From Candidatus Bipolaricaulota bacterium (GTDB lineage: Bacteria > Bipolaricaulota > Bipolaricaulia > Bipolaricaulales > Bipolaricaulaceae), in contig JACIWK010000012.1 of the NCBI GenBank assembly GCA_014360985.1, positions 1-56,322 of the forward strand: a stretch of 56,322 nt of DNA. The letters run 5' to 3'. Under the pieces are notes generated by a model. That model was not told where the DNA came from. It was given only the letters and a program-made list of their open reading frames with translations, and searched no databases. This document shows, piece by piece, positions 25,734 to 34,612 of the stretch (position 1 is the first letter of the stretch; each line of letters opens with the position of its first letter). Both the position numbers and the translations under genes were made by a program.

Positions 25734-26386
25734 AAGCTCACCGGGCCGGCGACGGGGATCGCAACCCGTTCCACTCCCCCTTCCATTGCCACGTACCCCG
25801 TGACCCAACCCATCAGCCGCGCCCGCGCCCCCGACGAAGGGGGATACATGACGTAGCTCACGGTAAGCTCCTGCCCTGGGTACAGCTCCATCGCGGACGA
25901 AGGCAGGATCTCCAGTTGCCCCTGCTCGTTCACGGTGCTCGGATCGCGCGATGTCACCACCCATCCTGGGGGGACATCCACCGTCAGCCCCGGGCCCATG
26001 ATCCGGGTCCGCGCGAAGAAGGTGACCGTGACCTCCACCGCGCTCTGAGTCCAGCGGACCTCGCGGATGGCCCCTCCTCGCGCATCGGCCACCACCATCG
26101 TGCTGAGCCGCGCGAGAGGTTGCCCGCCATGGACGACCTCCACCACGACCTCCCACGGGCCGGCGGGCACGGTCCAACTCGCCCCCGGCTGGCTCGTGGT
26201 CGCGTCGGGTCGCCCATCGCCATCGAAGTCCCACTTGAACTGGGCCCCGGCCGGCGCCCCCACCACCTGCAGGGTGATCTCCGCCCCCGGAAGGGGGATC
26301 GCACTCGACGGGATCAGGCCGAGGCCGCCCGCCAGGGAAAGGAACCCGAACATCATCGAACATGCGGTCGCCGTGACCAGCCGCAT
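25730..26386 (-). CDS. Secreted PKD-domain protein
   Basis: 218 residues. Signal peptide (MRLVTATACSMMFGFLSLAGG), then a PKD-like domain (~30-100: QFKWDFDGDGRPDATTS, PAGPWEVVVEV) and a beta-rich C-terminal half (FFARTRIMGPGLTVDVPPGWVVTS) related to the repeated module of the larger upstream protein. Probably extracellular or surface-bound. It is 81 nt downstream of that larger gene with GAAGGAGG before ATG 26386; a strong hairpin lies between them. Its TAG stop overlaps the converging PLD-gene TAG by the palindrome CTAG. Function unknown. Confidence 0.75.
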   Translation of the reverse strand: MRLVTATACSMMFGFLSLAGGLGLIPSSAIPLPGAEITLQVVGAPAGAQFKWDFDGDGRPDATTSQPGASWTVPAGPWEVVVEVVHGGQPLARLSTMVVADARGGAIREVRWTQSAVEVTVTFFARTRIMGPGLTVDVPPGWVVTSRDPSTVNEQGQLEILPSSAMELYPGQELTVSYVMYPPSSGARARLMGWVTGYVAMEGGVERVAIPVAGPVSF

Positions 26387-26409
26387 CGTTGCCTCCTTCG
26401 TTGTGGCAA

Positions 26410-26430
26410 GCGGGGGCCATCGGCCCCCGC
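26410..26430 (-). terminator. GC-rich hairpin between the two PKD genes
   Basis: GCGGGGGCC-GAT-GGCCCCCGC on the minus strand, followed by TTGCCACAACG and then the ribosome site of the downstream PKD gene. It has no real T-tract, so it may act as a partial terminator or an RNA-stability element that lowers downstream expression. Confidence 0.45.
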
Positions 26431-26467
26431 CGCCTTCGATCCTGAGGAAGACCAGCTTACCTTGCCC

Positions 26468-28675
26468 CTAGTAATCGCAGATCCCCGGCGCCCGCCCTGG
26501 CAACACCTCGCAGATCGGGGTCCCTGTGAGCCACAGGGCGATGATCATCTTCAACGTCTCGTAGTCCACGATCCCCGGGGGGCAGGTCCGCGGCACCCTC
26601 GTCCCCTCGAGCCAGAACGCGATCGCCCGCTGCACTTGCGGGAACGTGATCTTGTCGGACAGCGAGAGATCGATCGTGTCGCGCACCACGTCCCACCGGG
26701 AGATGGCCACGATCACGTTGAGGCAGTCCGTGAGCTCGATCCAGCTCGCCCCCGTCACCTCGACCTCCAGACACGGGTGCCCACTGTCGGCGCGGCCGAC
26801 GACCGTTGCCGTGGAGATGACCTTGCACGGATCGGGCGGGGTCGTCTCCACGGTCACCGTGGGCGGGACCTCGACCTGGTAGATGATCGTCTTCGTCTGG
26901 CCTGCCTTGAGGACGCCGGGGAAGGCCCACTGGTCCACGCCCGGCTTGTAGATGAAGCCATCGTTCTGGATCGGGGTCACCCGCCACCCGATGGGGAGGT
27001 CCTCATCAAGGCCCACCCCGTACACATCGCGGTCGGTGGTGATCTCGACCTTGACCGTGAACATGTTCCCCACGACGTTGCCCGCTGAGTCATAGAACCC
27101 GATCACCACGCCCTCGCACGGGATGGGGGTGATGATCCACCGCTGCGCCTGAAGGTTCGGCACGGGCATCGTGGGCAACGGCTGATCGATCGCGGTACAG
27201 GATTGCGCGTAAGCAGCGATGAGCTTCAGGGTGTGGAGGCTGATCCGCTCCCCACAGGCCTTCACCACGGGCCGGTCCGTGCGCCACAGCTCCGTGGCCC
27301 GCGCGAGCTGATCCAGTGTGATCATCTCCGACAGGCGGAGATCGATCTGATCCTCCTCGCCGGGCATCGTCGCCGGGACGAGGTGCGCCACCGCTTCGAG
27401 GACGGACAGGCAGTCGTTCACGAGGAAGCAGGACTCCCCCAGCACCTCAAGCTCGAACTCCGGCACCTTGGCCTGGAACGTACCTCTGATGCAGAACTGC
27501 TGCGGGAGCCGGATCGAAGCGAGCAGCTCCACCCGCGGGACGGTCACATCGTAGATGATGACCCGTTCGCTTCCTGCTTTGATCGTCTCCAGGAACACCC
27601 ACTGTAGTGCCGCCCGGTTGAAGATCGCTCCCCCGTTGTTGATCGGCGTGATCTCCCATCCCACCGGCAGATTCTCGTCAAGACCCGCCCCGGCGAGATC
27701 CTGGTCCGTGTGGATCCTCACCTGAACGCGGAACGTGTACCCAGGCAGGGCGGTGGTGGTGGAGATGGAGCGGGTTGCAGTTACGGTGAGGTGGGAGACG
27801 GACAGCGGCATCGTGTGGGACGTCTCCATCCCCGTGTTGTCGACGACCGTCAAGCGCACGGCGTAGGACCCACCGGCGAGGTACGCGTACCGCACCACCG
27901 GCTCCGTGCTCACGAGGTCCACCACCCCATCCCCATTGAAGTCCCAACGGTACTCGACGATCGTCCCGTCGGGATCGTAGCTCCCCGAGGCATCGAACGT
28001 CACCTGCTGGCGGGCCCGCGGGGCCGCAGGCGTGACGACGAGCCTCGCCACCGGCGGCTGGTTCCTCATCCCCTGGACGACAATCGTCTCCGTGGTGTTG
28101 AGCTCAAGCCGGGTCGGCGCATTGATGTTCCCCGACTTGACCACGATCTTCTGGATCCCGGTGAAGGCGCCGGGGACGATCGTGACCTTGAACTCGTCCG
28201 AAAGCGGCCCAAACACCCCACCGTCCGTGCTGTTGTCGCCCCACGTCCACAGGATCTGGTATTCACCGTTCGTGAGGATGTAGTCATCGTTAAGCTCTGG
28301 GAAGAAGATCCTCAGAAAGTTCCCCACGTCATCTTGGACCACCCACCCCGCGCCAGGGGGGAAATCGCGCAGCGTCAACCGGACGTTTCCTCCCGCGCCG
28401 GTGTCCGCTTTGTTGAGGATGAAGAAGAGATACAGGTTCAGGGTTGTCGGCTCTCGATACAGGAACAGAACGAGGTTCCCCGTCTCGGCAAGCTCGTTGG
28501 CGCTGCGGGATAGCGTGCTATCGTACGCATAGAACTCCTGGGCCGTCTTCGCCCCCGCGAGGGGGGGGATGGCGGCCTTCACCGCTCCCTGGGCCACTTG
28601 GAAGTAGCCCTGTGCGCTCAAGGGCAATGCCGTGACCAGGGAAATCAAAAGCAACAGGCTGATCTTCCTCACCAT
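26468..28675 (-). CDS. Large secreted PKD protein with two duplicated modules
   Basis: 735 residues from the second ATG (28675), 6 nt after AAGGAGG; ATG 28678 is possible. Signal peptide LLLLISLVTALPLSAQG. A PKD domain lies at about 215-300 (FDASGSYDPDGTIVEYRWDFNGDG). Two copies of a ~200-residue module follow: a beta part (DQDLAGAGLDENLPVGW... and DRDVYGVGLDEDLPIGW...) ending in a dockerin-like helical tail (DCLSVLEAVAHL, LHTLKLIAAYAQSC and DCLNVIVAISRW, YETLKMIIALWL). Cysteines bound the modules. Likely a surface or extracellular structural protein; no catalytic motif seen. The smaller PKD gene downstream shares part of this module. Confidence 0.78.
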   Translation of the reverse strand: MVRKISLLLLISLVTALPLSAQGYFQVAQGAVKAAIPPLAGAKTAQEFYAYDSTLSRSANELAETGNLVLFLYREPTTLNLYLFFILNKADTGAGGNVRLTLRDFPPGAGWVVQDDVGNFLRIFFPELNDDYILTNGEYQILWTWGDNSTDGGVFGPLSDEFKVTIVPGAFTGIQKIVVKSGNINAPTRLELNTTETIVVQGMRNQPPVARLVVTPAAPRARQQVTFDASGSYDPDGTIVEYRWDFNGDGVVDLVSTEPVVRYAYLAGGSYAVRLTVVDNTGMETSHTMPLSVSHLTVTATRSISTTTALPGYTFRVQVRIHTDQDLAGAGLDENLPVGWEITPINNGGAIFNRAALQWVFLETIKAGSERVIIYDVTVPRVELLASIRLPQQFCIRGTFQAKVPEFELEVLGESCFLVNDCLSVLEAVAHLVPATMPGEEDQIDLRLSEMITLDQLARATELWRTDRPVVKACGERISLHTLKLIAAYAQSCTAIDQPLPTMPVPNLQAQRWIITPIPCEGVVIGFYDSAGNVVGNMFTVKVEITTDRDVYGVGLDEDLPIGWRVTPIQNDGFIYKPGVDQWAFPGVLKAGQTKTIIYQVEVPPTVTVETTPPDPCKVISTATVVGRADSGHPCLEVEVTGASWIELTDCLNVIVAISRWDVVRDTIDLSLSDKITFPQVQRAIAFWLEGTRVPRTCPPGIVDYETLKMIIALWLTGTPICEVLPGRAPGICDY

Positions 28676-28825
28676 CATCAACCTCCTTACCTTGTCCAGC
28701 TCGGCAAGTCTACTCGCAAACGCTGTTTCCGTCTGTAACTGGGATCACCCCCCACGCCAGCGGATTCATGGTCTCGGAGGGACAGACTACCCACGGGAAG
28801 GGAACGACCCGAGGAAAGAAGCGGA

Positions 28826-28858
28826 CCCCTCGCCCCAGCTTTGTCCTGGGCCGAGGGG
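28826..28858 (-). terminator. Terminator of rplM
   Basis: A 13-bp GC-rich stem (CCCCTCGGCCCAG paired with CTGGGGCGAGGGG, one mismatch, 7-nt loop), followed on the minus strand by TCCGCTTCTTTCCTC. The remaining 28682-28825 stretch holds only the leader of the PKD gene, including a weak TAGACT -10 candidate. Confidence 0.6.
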
Positions 28859-28891
28859 ACCTAGATCACCTCGCCGGCGGGCCCGTGGAAG

Positions 28892-29335
28892 CTACAGGGA
28901 CAGGGCCTCGGGCATCTGGGCCTGATGGGGATGCTCCGGCCCCGGGTAAATCTTGAGCTTGCGCAGCATCCGCCGCCCGAGCTCGTTCTTGGGGAGCATC
29001 CGCCGCACCGCGAGCTTGATCGGGATCTCCGGATGGCGGCGCTGCACCTCGCGGTAGGGGGTTGCGGTGAGGTGGCCGATGTACCCCGAGTGGCGGTAGT
29101 GCATCTTCTGATCCCACTTCTTCCCCGTCAGGCGCACCCGATCGGCGTTGACCACGATCACGTAGTCCCCCACATCGAAGAACGGGGTGTAGGTGGGCTT
29201 GTGCTTGCCTTGAAGGACGACGGCGAGCTTCGAGGCGAGCCGCCCGAGCGGCTGGTCCGTGGCATCCACCACGTACCACGCGCGCCGAAACGTCACCCCG
29301 GCGTCTTCCTTCTTGGCCATATACGTCTTCTGCAT
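28892..29335 (-). CDS. rplM: Ribosomal protein L13
   Basis: 147 residues: [51 protein letters not shown], and the highly conserved [24 protein letters not shown]. It belongs to the large ribosomal subunit. In most bacteria rpsI (S9) follows directly; here a terminator follows instead and no S9 is seen anywhere in the window. The start at ATG 29335 keeps the family's MKTYMAKK-like N-terminus. Confidence 0.96.
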   Translation of the reverse strand: MQKTYMAKKEDAGVTFRRAWYVVDATDQPLGRLASKLAVVLQGKHKPTYTPFFDVGDYVIVVNADRVRLTGKKWDQKMHYRHSGYIGHLTATPYREVQRRHPEIPIKLAVRRMLPKNELGRRMLRKLKIYPGPEHPHQAQMPEALSL

Positions 29336-29402
29336 CCCTTCCTCCTCGTGCTGAATCGGATCATAGACGCGACAGGGGACCGGATCAACCCCGGGCGCTG
29401 CC

Positions 29403-30143
29403 TCACACGATGCGCACAGAGAGGGAGCCGATCCCCTCCACCTCCACCTCGACCCCGTCCCCAGGATGGAGCTCGCCCACGCCGGACGGGGTCCCGGTCA
29501 GCACCACATCCTCCGGCAGCAAGGTCATGAACGTGCTCACGTAGGAGAGGAGTTCGGCCACGGGGAAGATCATATCGCGGGTGTGGCCGTATTGGCGAAG
29601 CTCCCCGTTCACGCGGGTGCAGATGGATAGGGCCTGGGGATCGAGATCCGTCGCGATCCACGGCCCGAGCGGGAGGAAACCGTCAGCCGACTTGGCGCGC
29701 ACCCATTGGAGGTCGGTCTGCTGGCGGTCGCGCGCGGTGAGGTCGAGGGCGCACGTGTAGCCGCGGACATGAACCAGAGCCTCCTCCGGGGGGACAGCCT
29801 TCATCCGGCGGCCGATGACGACGGCGAGCTCCCCTTCGTAGTGGAGGAGCCGTGTGAACGGGGGGTAGGGGATCTCCGCCCCCGGATGGGCGAGGGCGTT
29901 CGGGGCCTTGAGGAACAGGCCTGGCTCGGAGGGCACCTCGTCGGGATGGCCCATCTCCCGGATGTGGTCCCGCCAGTTGCGGCCGACGCATACGATCTTC
30001 GTCGGCCGCGCGGGCGGGAGGAGCTGAACGTCCTCAAGGTCGTACCTCCTCCCCGTCGGGGCCCCACCGGGGCCCCGGGTTGCCCAGACCCGTCCCCCCT
30101 CCACGATCCCCCACGTCCCCCGGCCGAAGCGGACGATCCTCAT
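29403..30143 (-). CDS. Fumarylacetoacetate hydrolase family protein
   Basis: 246 residues from ATG 30143, which overlaps the purA stop as ATGA. The FAH C-terminal fold is clear: [36 protein letters not shown], metal-site acidic residues in [23 protein letters not shown], and the GTPSGVG loop. Members of this size hydrolyse or isomerise 2-oxo acids (acylpyruvases, oxaloacetate tautomerase/decarboxylase-like enzymes); the exact substrate cannot be read from sequence. Third gene of the ileS-purA-FAH unit, so the pairing is one of co-expression rather than pathway. Confidence 0.88.
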   Translation of the reverse strand: MRIVRFGRGTWGIVEGGRVWATRGPGGAPTGRRYDLEDVQLLPPARPTKIVCVGRNWRDHIREMGHPDEVPSEPGLFLKAPNALAHPGAEIPYPPFTRLLHYEGELAVVIGRRMKAVPPEEALVHVRGYTCALDLTARDRQQTDLQWVRAKSADGFLPLGPWIATDLDPQALSICTRVNGELRQYGHTRDMIFPVAELLSYVSTFMTLLPEDVVLTGTPSGVGELHPGDGVEVEVEGIGSLSVRIV

Positions 30144-31381
30144 CGGCGTCCCCGCACGATGATCGCTTCCTCCCCCGGTCCGGTGCCGATGAACGTCACG
30201 GAAACCCCCACCTGGGCTTCGACGAACCGCACGAAGTGGCGCGCCGCGGAGGGAAGCCTCTCGTAGTCGCGTATCCCCGCGATGTCCTCCTCCCAGCCCC
30301 GGAGGACCTCGTAGATGGGTTCGGCCCGTGCCAGGTCCTCGGCCCGAGGCGGGAACCCCGTGACCCTCTGCCCTCCGATCCGGTAGCCCACCGCGACCCG
30401 GATCTCGCGGAGCCCGGAGAGGACATCCAGCTTGGTGAGAGCAAGCTCGGTGAACGCGTTCACCGCGTGGGCGTAGCGCAGGGCGACGAGGTCGAGCCAC
30501 CCACAGCGGCGGGGGCGGCCCGTGGTCGCGCCGTACTCCCTCCCCGCCGTCCGCAGCCGGTCCCCGATCTCCCCTCTCTCCTCCGTTGGGAACGGCCCTT
30601 CCCCAACGCGGGTCGTGTAGGCCTTCGTCACCCCGAGCACCCGCTCCACCCGGGCGGTGGAGATCCCCGTCCCCCACCCGATGCCGTGGACGGTGGTCGT
30701 GGACGAGGTCGCGTAGGGGTAGGTGCCGAAGTCGAGATCGAGGAGCGTCCCCTGCGCCCCCTCGAACACGACCCCCTCCCCCCGCTCGAGGGCGCCAGCG
30801 ATCGCCGCCCGGGCATCGCCGATGTGCGCCGCGAACCTCTCCCTGAACCGGAGGAGATCCTCCACCACCTGCTCGGGATCGAATCCGTCCCCGGCCACGC
30901 GGGCCGCCCGGAGGTGTTCCCTCACCCGTCGCTCGTCGGCGAGGTCGGCGAGGCGGAGGCCGCGGCGGGCGGCACGATCCGCGTAGCAAGGCCCCACCCC
31001 GCGGCGCGTGGTCCCGAGGCGCTCCGCCACCCCCTCCCTCTCCTCCTCCAGCCGGTGGTGGGGAAGGACAAGATGGGCTCGCTCCGAGAGGAGGAGCTCC
31101 GGGTGGGATCGCCCTTGGGCGAGGATCCCTCCCAGCTCGTCGGTGAGCACCCATGGGTCGACGGTGACCCCGTGCCCGATCACGCCCTGGCACCCCGGGT
31201 AGAGCGCCCCGCACGGGACGAGGTGGAGGCGAGCCGTCCCCCGGGCATCCTCCACCGTGTGCCCGGCGTTCGCTCCCCCGTTGAACCGCACGCACATCCG
31301 CGCCCGCCGGCACAGGTGATGGACGATCTTCCCCTTCGCCTCGTCCCCCCACTGGGCCCCGATCACGGCGATCGCCCCCAT
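30140..31381 (-). CDS. purA: Adenylosuccinate synthetase
   Basis: 413 residues from ATG 31381 (MGAIAVIGAQWGDE), whose first base pairs with the ileS stop region (TGATG overlap). It condenses IMP and aspartate with GTP, the first step from IMP to AMP. The GTP loop reads GDEAKGK where GDEGKGK is usual. NAGHT, GVGPCYADRAARRG, FEGAQGTLLDLDFGTYPY and the switch region RVGEGPFPTE are conserved. Slightly shorter than E. coli PurA (432). purB, the next enzyme, lies just upstream of ileS in the same direction. Frames extending farther upstream are antisense to nothing real and lie inside ileS. Confidence 0.95.
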   Translation of the reverse strand: MGAIAVIGAQWGDEAKGKIVHHLCRRARMCVRFNGGANAGHTVEDARGTARLHLVPCGALYPGCQGVIGHGVTVDPWVLTDELGGILAQGRSHPELLLSERAHLVLPHHRLEEEREGVAERLGTTRRGVGPCYADRAARRGLRLADLADERRVREHLRAARVAGDGFDPEQVVEDLLRFRERFAAHIGDARAAIAGALERGEGVVFEGAQGTLLDLDFGTYPYATSSTTTVHGIGWGTGISTARVERVLGVTKAYTTRVGEGPFPTEERGEIGDRLRTAGREYGATTGRPRRCGWLDLVALRYAHAVNAFTELALTKLDVLSGLREIRVAVGYRIGGQRVTGFPPRAEDLARAEPIYEVLRGWEEDIAGIRDYERLPSAARHFVRFVEAQVGVSVTFIGTGPGEEAIIVRGRR

Positions 31382-34300
31382 CAGCTCCTCCTTCGCAGCC
31401 AGACCCGTCCCCGTCGCCCGTGGACGTCGAGGGTGACCTCGTGCTCGGCCCCGGCGAGCTTCCCCGCGCGGTGGCCCACGGCGAGGACCTCGTCGGCGAT
31501 CTCGCGGGAGAAACGGCGAAAGAGGTCCGCCAGGTCTCCCTCGTAGCCGATCTCGATCCGGTCTGTCACATGGAACCCCGCGTCCTTCCGCGCCAGCTGT
31601 AGCCGGTGGACGAGCTCCCGCAGATCCCCCCGCGCACGAAGCTCGTCGTCGAGGCGCAGATCGAGGGCCACTGCCCCGTCCGCCCCCGCGAACACGGCGT
31701 AGCCCTCGGCGGGTTGCCACTCCACCTTCAGCAGGTCGGGCGTCAACCGGAACGTCTCCCCAGCGACGGCGAGGTCCACGTGGCCCTGCCGATCGAGGGC
31801 CGCGGCGAACTCCCGCGGATCGCGCGCGGCGACGGCATGGGCGATCTCCGGGGCGCGGTCCCCATACAGGGGCCCCACCCGCCGGAAGTCGAGGACCACC
31901 TTCGGGACCTGATAGGAGGTGAGGTCACGCTCCAGGGAGACCCGCACCACGTTCACCTCCTCACGGAGGAACTGCCACAGCTCCTCAGGGATCGCCTCGT
32001 CCCCTTCCCGGGCCTGGACGTGGAGGGCTGGGAGGGGTTGACGCACCTTGACCTTGGCCCGGTTGCGAGCGGCGAGGGCCAGCGACGCCACGGCCCGGAT
32101 CCGGTTCATCTGGGCCTCGAGTGCGCGATCGCGGGGGAACCCTTCCGGCCAGTCCGCGAGGTGGACGCTCTCCGGGTCCTCCTCCGTGCGCAGGGACGCC
32201 CACATCGCCTCGGCGAGGAACGGGGTGAACGGGGCGAGGAGGAGAGAGAGGGCCTTCAGGGCCTCGTACAGGGTGCTGTAGGCGCAGAGCTTGTCCTGCG
32301 TCAACCCCTCCCCCCAGAACCGAGGGCGGGACAGCCGGATGTACCAGTTGGAGAGATCGTCGACCAGAGCAGCAACCTCGCGCGTCGCCCCGAGGGGGTC
32401 GTAGCCATCGAGGGCGGCTGTGACCCCTTCCACCACCGCCCCCAGCCGGGACAGGAGCCACCGATCGAGGGCCGTACGCTCGGCAGGGACGGCCATCCCC
32501 GGGGTGAACCCGTCGATCCCCGCGTAGAGGACGAGGAAGTCGTGGCAGTTCCGCACCGTGTCGAGAATCCCGAACCGGGCTTGGCGGGCCCCGTCCTCCG
32601 TGTACCGCCGCTCGTTCCAGGGCGCGGATTCGGAGGCGAGGTACCAGCGCATCGCATCCGCCCCATGGGCCTCGACGATCGGCATCGGGTCGAGCACGTT
32701 CCCCCGCGACTTGCTCATCTTCTGGCCCTCGGCGTCGAGCCCCATCCCCGTCACGAGGACGTTCCGGTACGGGGCGGATCCGTGGAGGAGGACCCCCGTG
32801 ACGAGCATCGTGTAGAACCAGCCCCGAGTCTGGTCAAGACCTTCGCTGATGAAGTCCGCGGGATAGGACTCCTTGAACCGCTTCTCGTTCTCGAACGGGT
32901 AGTGCCACTGGGCGGTGTGCATCGAGCCGGAGTCGAACCAGGTATCGAGGACGTACGGGACACGGCGCATTGCCCCCCCGCAGGGGCAGCGGAGCTCGAC
33001 CCGATCCACGTGCGGCCGATGGAGCTCCACCGCGCGGGCCAGCTCGGGGTCCACGGCGTGCTCCACGAGCTCCCTCCGGGACCCGACCACCCGCACCTCT
33101 CCGCACCCATCACAGATCCAGACCGGGAGCGGGGTCCCCCAGTACCGATCGCGGGACAGGGCCCAGTCCCGCATCGAGTGGAGGAAATCGCCGAACCGGC
33201 TCTCCCCGACGTGCGCAGGGTGCCAGGAGATCGCCTCGCTCGCCGCGAGGATCTCGTCCTTGGCTTGGGTGGTGGCGATGAACCACGAGTCGAGGGCGTA
33301 GTACAGGAGCGGCGTATCGCACCGCCAGCAGAACGGGTAGTCGTGCTCGTAGGTCTCCGCCCGAAGCAGGCGCCCCCGGGCCGCGAGGTCCTGGAGGATG
33401 ATCGGATCCGCATCCTTCACGAAGGCGCCGGCAGCGAGGGGGAACTCGCCGGTGAACCGCCCCCTCCGGTCCACCGGTTGGAGGAGGGGAAGGCCAAGCT
33501 CCTGACCGAGCTCGTAGTCCTCCTCCCCGAACGCGGGGGCGATGTGGACGATCCCCGTCCCCTCGTCCAGCGACACGAACTCAGCAGGCCATACCTGATA
33601 CGCATCCTCCCTGCGCGCCAACCCGTACAAGGGGTCGTAGTGGCGGTGGAGAAGCGCGTGCCCCGGGAAGAGACGAACGACCTTCACGTCGTCCCCTAGC
33701 ACCGAGGAGACCCGGGATTCAGCAAGGATCAGCCGCTCTCCCTCGTGCTGGACCTCGGCGTACTGGGCGTCGGGGTGGATGGCCAAGGCCACGTTGGCGG
33801 GGAGCGTCCAGGGGGTAGTGGTCCACACCAGTAAGGAAACATCCGGATCGCCACGCAGCGGCATCCGGACGAACACGGAGGGATCGGCAACCCGCCGGTA
33901 CCCCTGCGCCACCTCGTGGGAGGAGAGGGACGTCCCGCAGCGGGGGCAGTAGGGGAGGACCTTGTGACCGCGGTAGAGAAGCCCCCGGGCGTGGATCTCC
34001 TTGAGCTCCCACCACAGGGTCTCGATGTAGTCATCGTGGTACGTGGCATAGGGATGTTCGAGATCGATCCAGAACCCCATCCGACGGATCATGTCCTCCC
34101 AGGCGCGGATGTAGCGGTGCACGGAGTCCTTGCACCGGGCGACGAACCGCTCCACCCCGTAGCGCTCGATGTCGGCCTTGGTGCTGATCCCGAGTTCCTT
34201 CTCCACCTCGAGCTCCACGGGGAGGCCGTGGCAATCCCACCCCGCCTTCCGTTCCACCCGTCGGCCCCGCATGGTGTGGTAGCGGGGGAAGAGGTCCTTC

Positions 34301-34488
34301 TGCAGTCGCGCCAAGAGGTGCCCGATGTGGGGACGCCCATTGGCGGTGGGGGGCCCTTCGTAGAACACGTACCGGGGACGACCCCACCTCCCTTCCACTG
34401 ACCGCGAGAAAACGCGCTTCTCCTCCCAGAACGACAGCACCACCCGTTCGCGGCGCACTGGATCCGCCTCAAGCTTCGTGAACCCCAC
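31381..34488 (-). CDS. ileS: Isoleucyl-tRNA synthetase
   Basis: 1035 residues from GTG 34488 with AAGGAGGA 5-6 nt upstream. Class I motifs PHIGHLLARL (HIGH) and KMSKSRGN are intact; the CP1 editing insert lies between them. The length and the C-terminal region, with no bacterial-type zinc finger evident, resemble the longer IleRS type (eukaryotic/archaeal-like, often mupirocin-resistant), but that subtype is inference. RGWFYTMLVTG and the anticodon-binding region (NWYIRLSRPRFWG) are conserved. It heads the ileS-purA-FAH operon; no T-box leader is visible in the 124 bp before it. Confidence 0.95.
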   Translation of the reverse strand: MGFTKLEADPVRRERVVLSFWEEKRVFSRSVEGRWGRPRYVFYEGPPTANGRPHIGHLLARLQKDLFPRYHTMRGRRVERKAGWDCHGLPVELEVEKELGISTKADIERYGVERFVARCKDSVHRYIRAWEDMIRRMGFWIDLEHPYATYHDDYIETLWWELKEIHARGLLYRGHKVLPYCPRCGTSLSSHEVAQGYRRVADPSVFVRMPLRGDPDVSLLVWTTTPWTLPANVALAIHPDAQYAEVQHEGERLILAESRVSSVLGDDVKVVRLFPGHALLHRHYDPLYGLARREDAYQVWPAEFVSLDEGTGIVHIAPAFGEEDYELGQELGLPLLQPVDRRGRFTGEFPLAAGAFVKDADPIILQDLAARGRLLRAETYEHDYPFCWRCDTPLLYYALDSWFIATTQAKDEILAASEAISWHPAHVGESRFGDFLHSMRDWALSRDRYWGTPLPVWICDGCGEVRVVGSRRELVEHAVDPELARAVELHRPHVDRVELRCPCGGAMRRVPYVLDTWFDSGSMHTAQWHYPFENEKRFKESYPADFISEGLDQTRGWFYTMLVTGVLLHGSAPYRNVLVTGMGLDAEGQKMSKSRGNVLDPMPIVEAHGADAMRWYLASESAPWNERRYTEDGARQARFGILDTVRNCHDFLVLYAGIDGFTPGMAVPAERTALDRWLLSRLGAVVEGVTAALDGYDPLGATREVAALVDDLSNWYIRLSRPRFWGEGLTQDKLCAYSTLYEALKALSLLLAPFTPFLAEAMWASLRTEEDPESVHLADWPEGFPRDRALEAQMNRIRAVASLALAARNRAKVKVRQPLPALHVQAREGDEAIPEELWQFLREEVNVVRVSLERDLTSYQVPKVVLDFRRVGPLYGDRAPEIAHAVAARDPREFAAALDRQGHVDLAVAGETFRLTPDLLKVEWQPAEGYAVFAGADGAVALDLRLDDELRARGDLRELVHRLQLARKDAGFHVTDRIEIGYEGDLADLFRRFSREIADEVLAVGHRAGKLAGAEHEVTLDVHGRRGRVWLRRRS

Positions 34489-34565
34489 CCGCTCCTCCTT
34501 CGAACGCGCAACAGACCATGGCCTTGGACCTTGCTTGGGAACGCCACAAAACGCTGGAGAGAGTT

Positions 34566-34590
34566 ATCCCTGCCCCTGGAGGGGCAGGAT
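34566..34590 (-). terminator. Hairpin downstream of purB
   Basis: ATCCTGCCCC-TCCA-GGGGCAGGGAT on the minus strand, about 25 nt past the purB stop, followed by AACTCTCTCC. Probably ends or slows purB transcripts before ileS. The rest of the 34489-34612 gap shows nothing I recognise. Confidence 0.5.
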
Positions 34591-34612
34591 GGGGCGGCAG
34601 ATCCATGTTCGT

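Noticed and set aside
24362-27088. 908-codon open frame on the plus strand
   Set aside because: Crosses the Lon-type start, the PLD gene and two PKD genes in other frames; low-complexity composition.
29403-31352. Long single frame upstream of the FAH-family gene
   Set aside because: The first 400 codons are an out-of-frame reading of purA; the FAH protein starts at 30143 by ATGA overlap.
31606-33699. 697-codon open frame on the plus strand
   Set aside because: Antisense shadow of ileS, which has full motif support.
34489-34612. T-box leader before ileS
   Set aside because: No specifier hairpin or T-box sequence; only the purB 3' hairpin was found.
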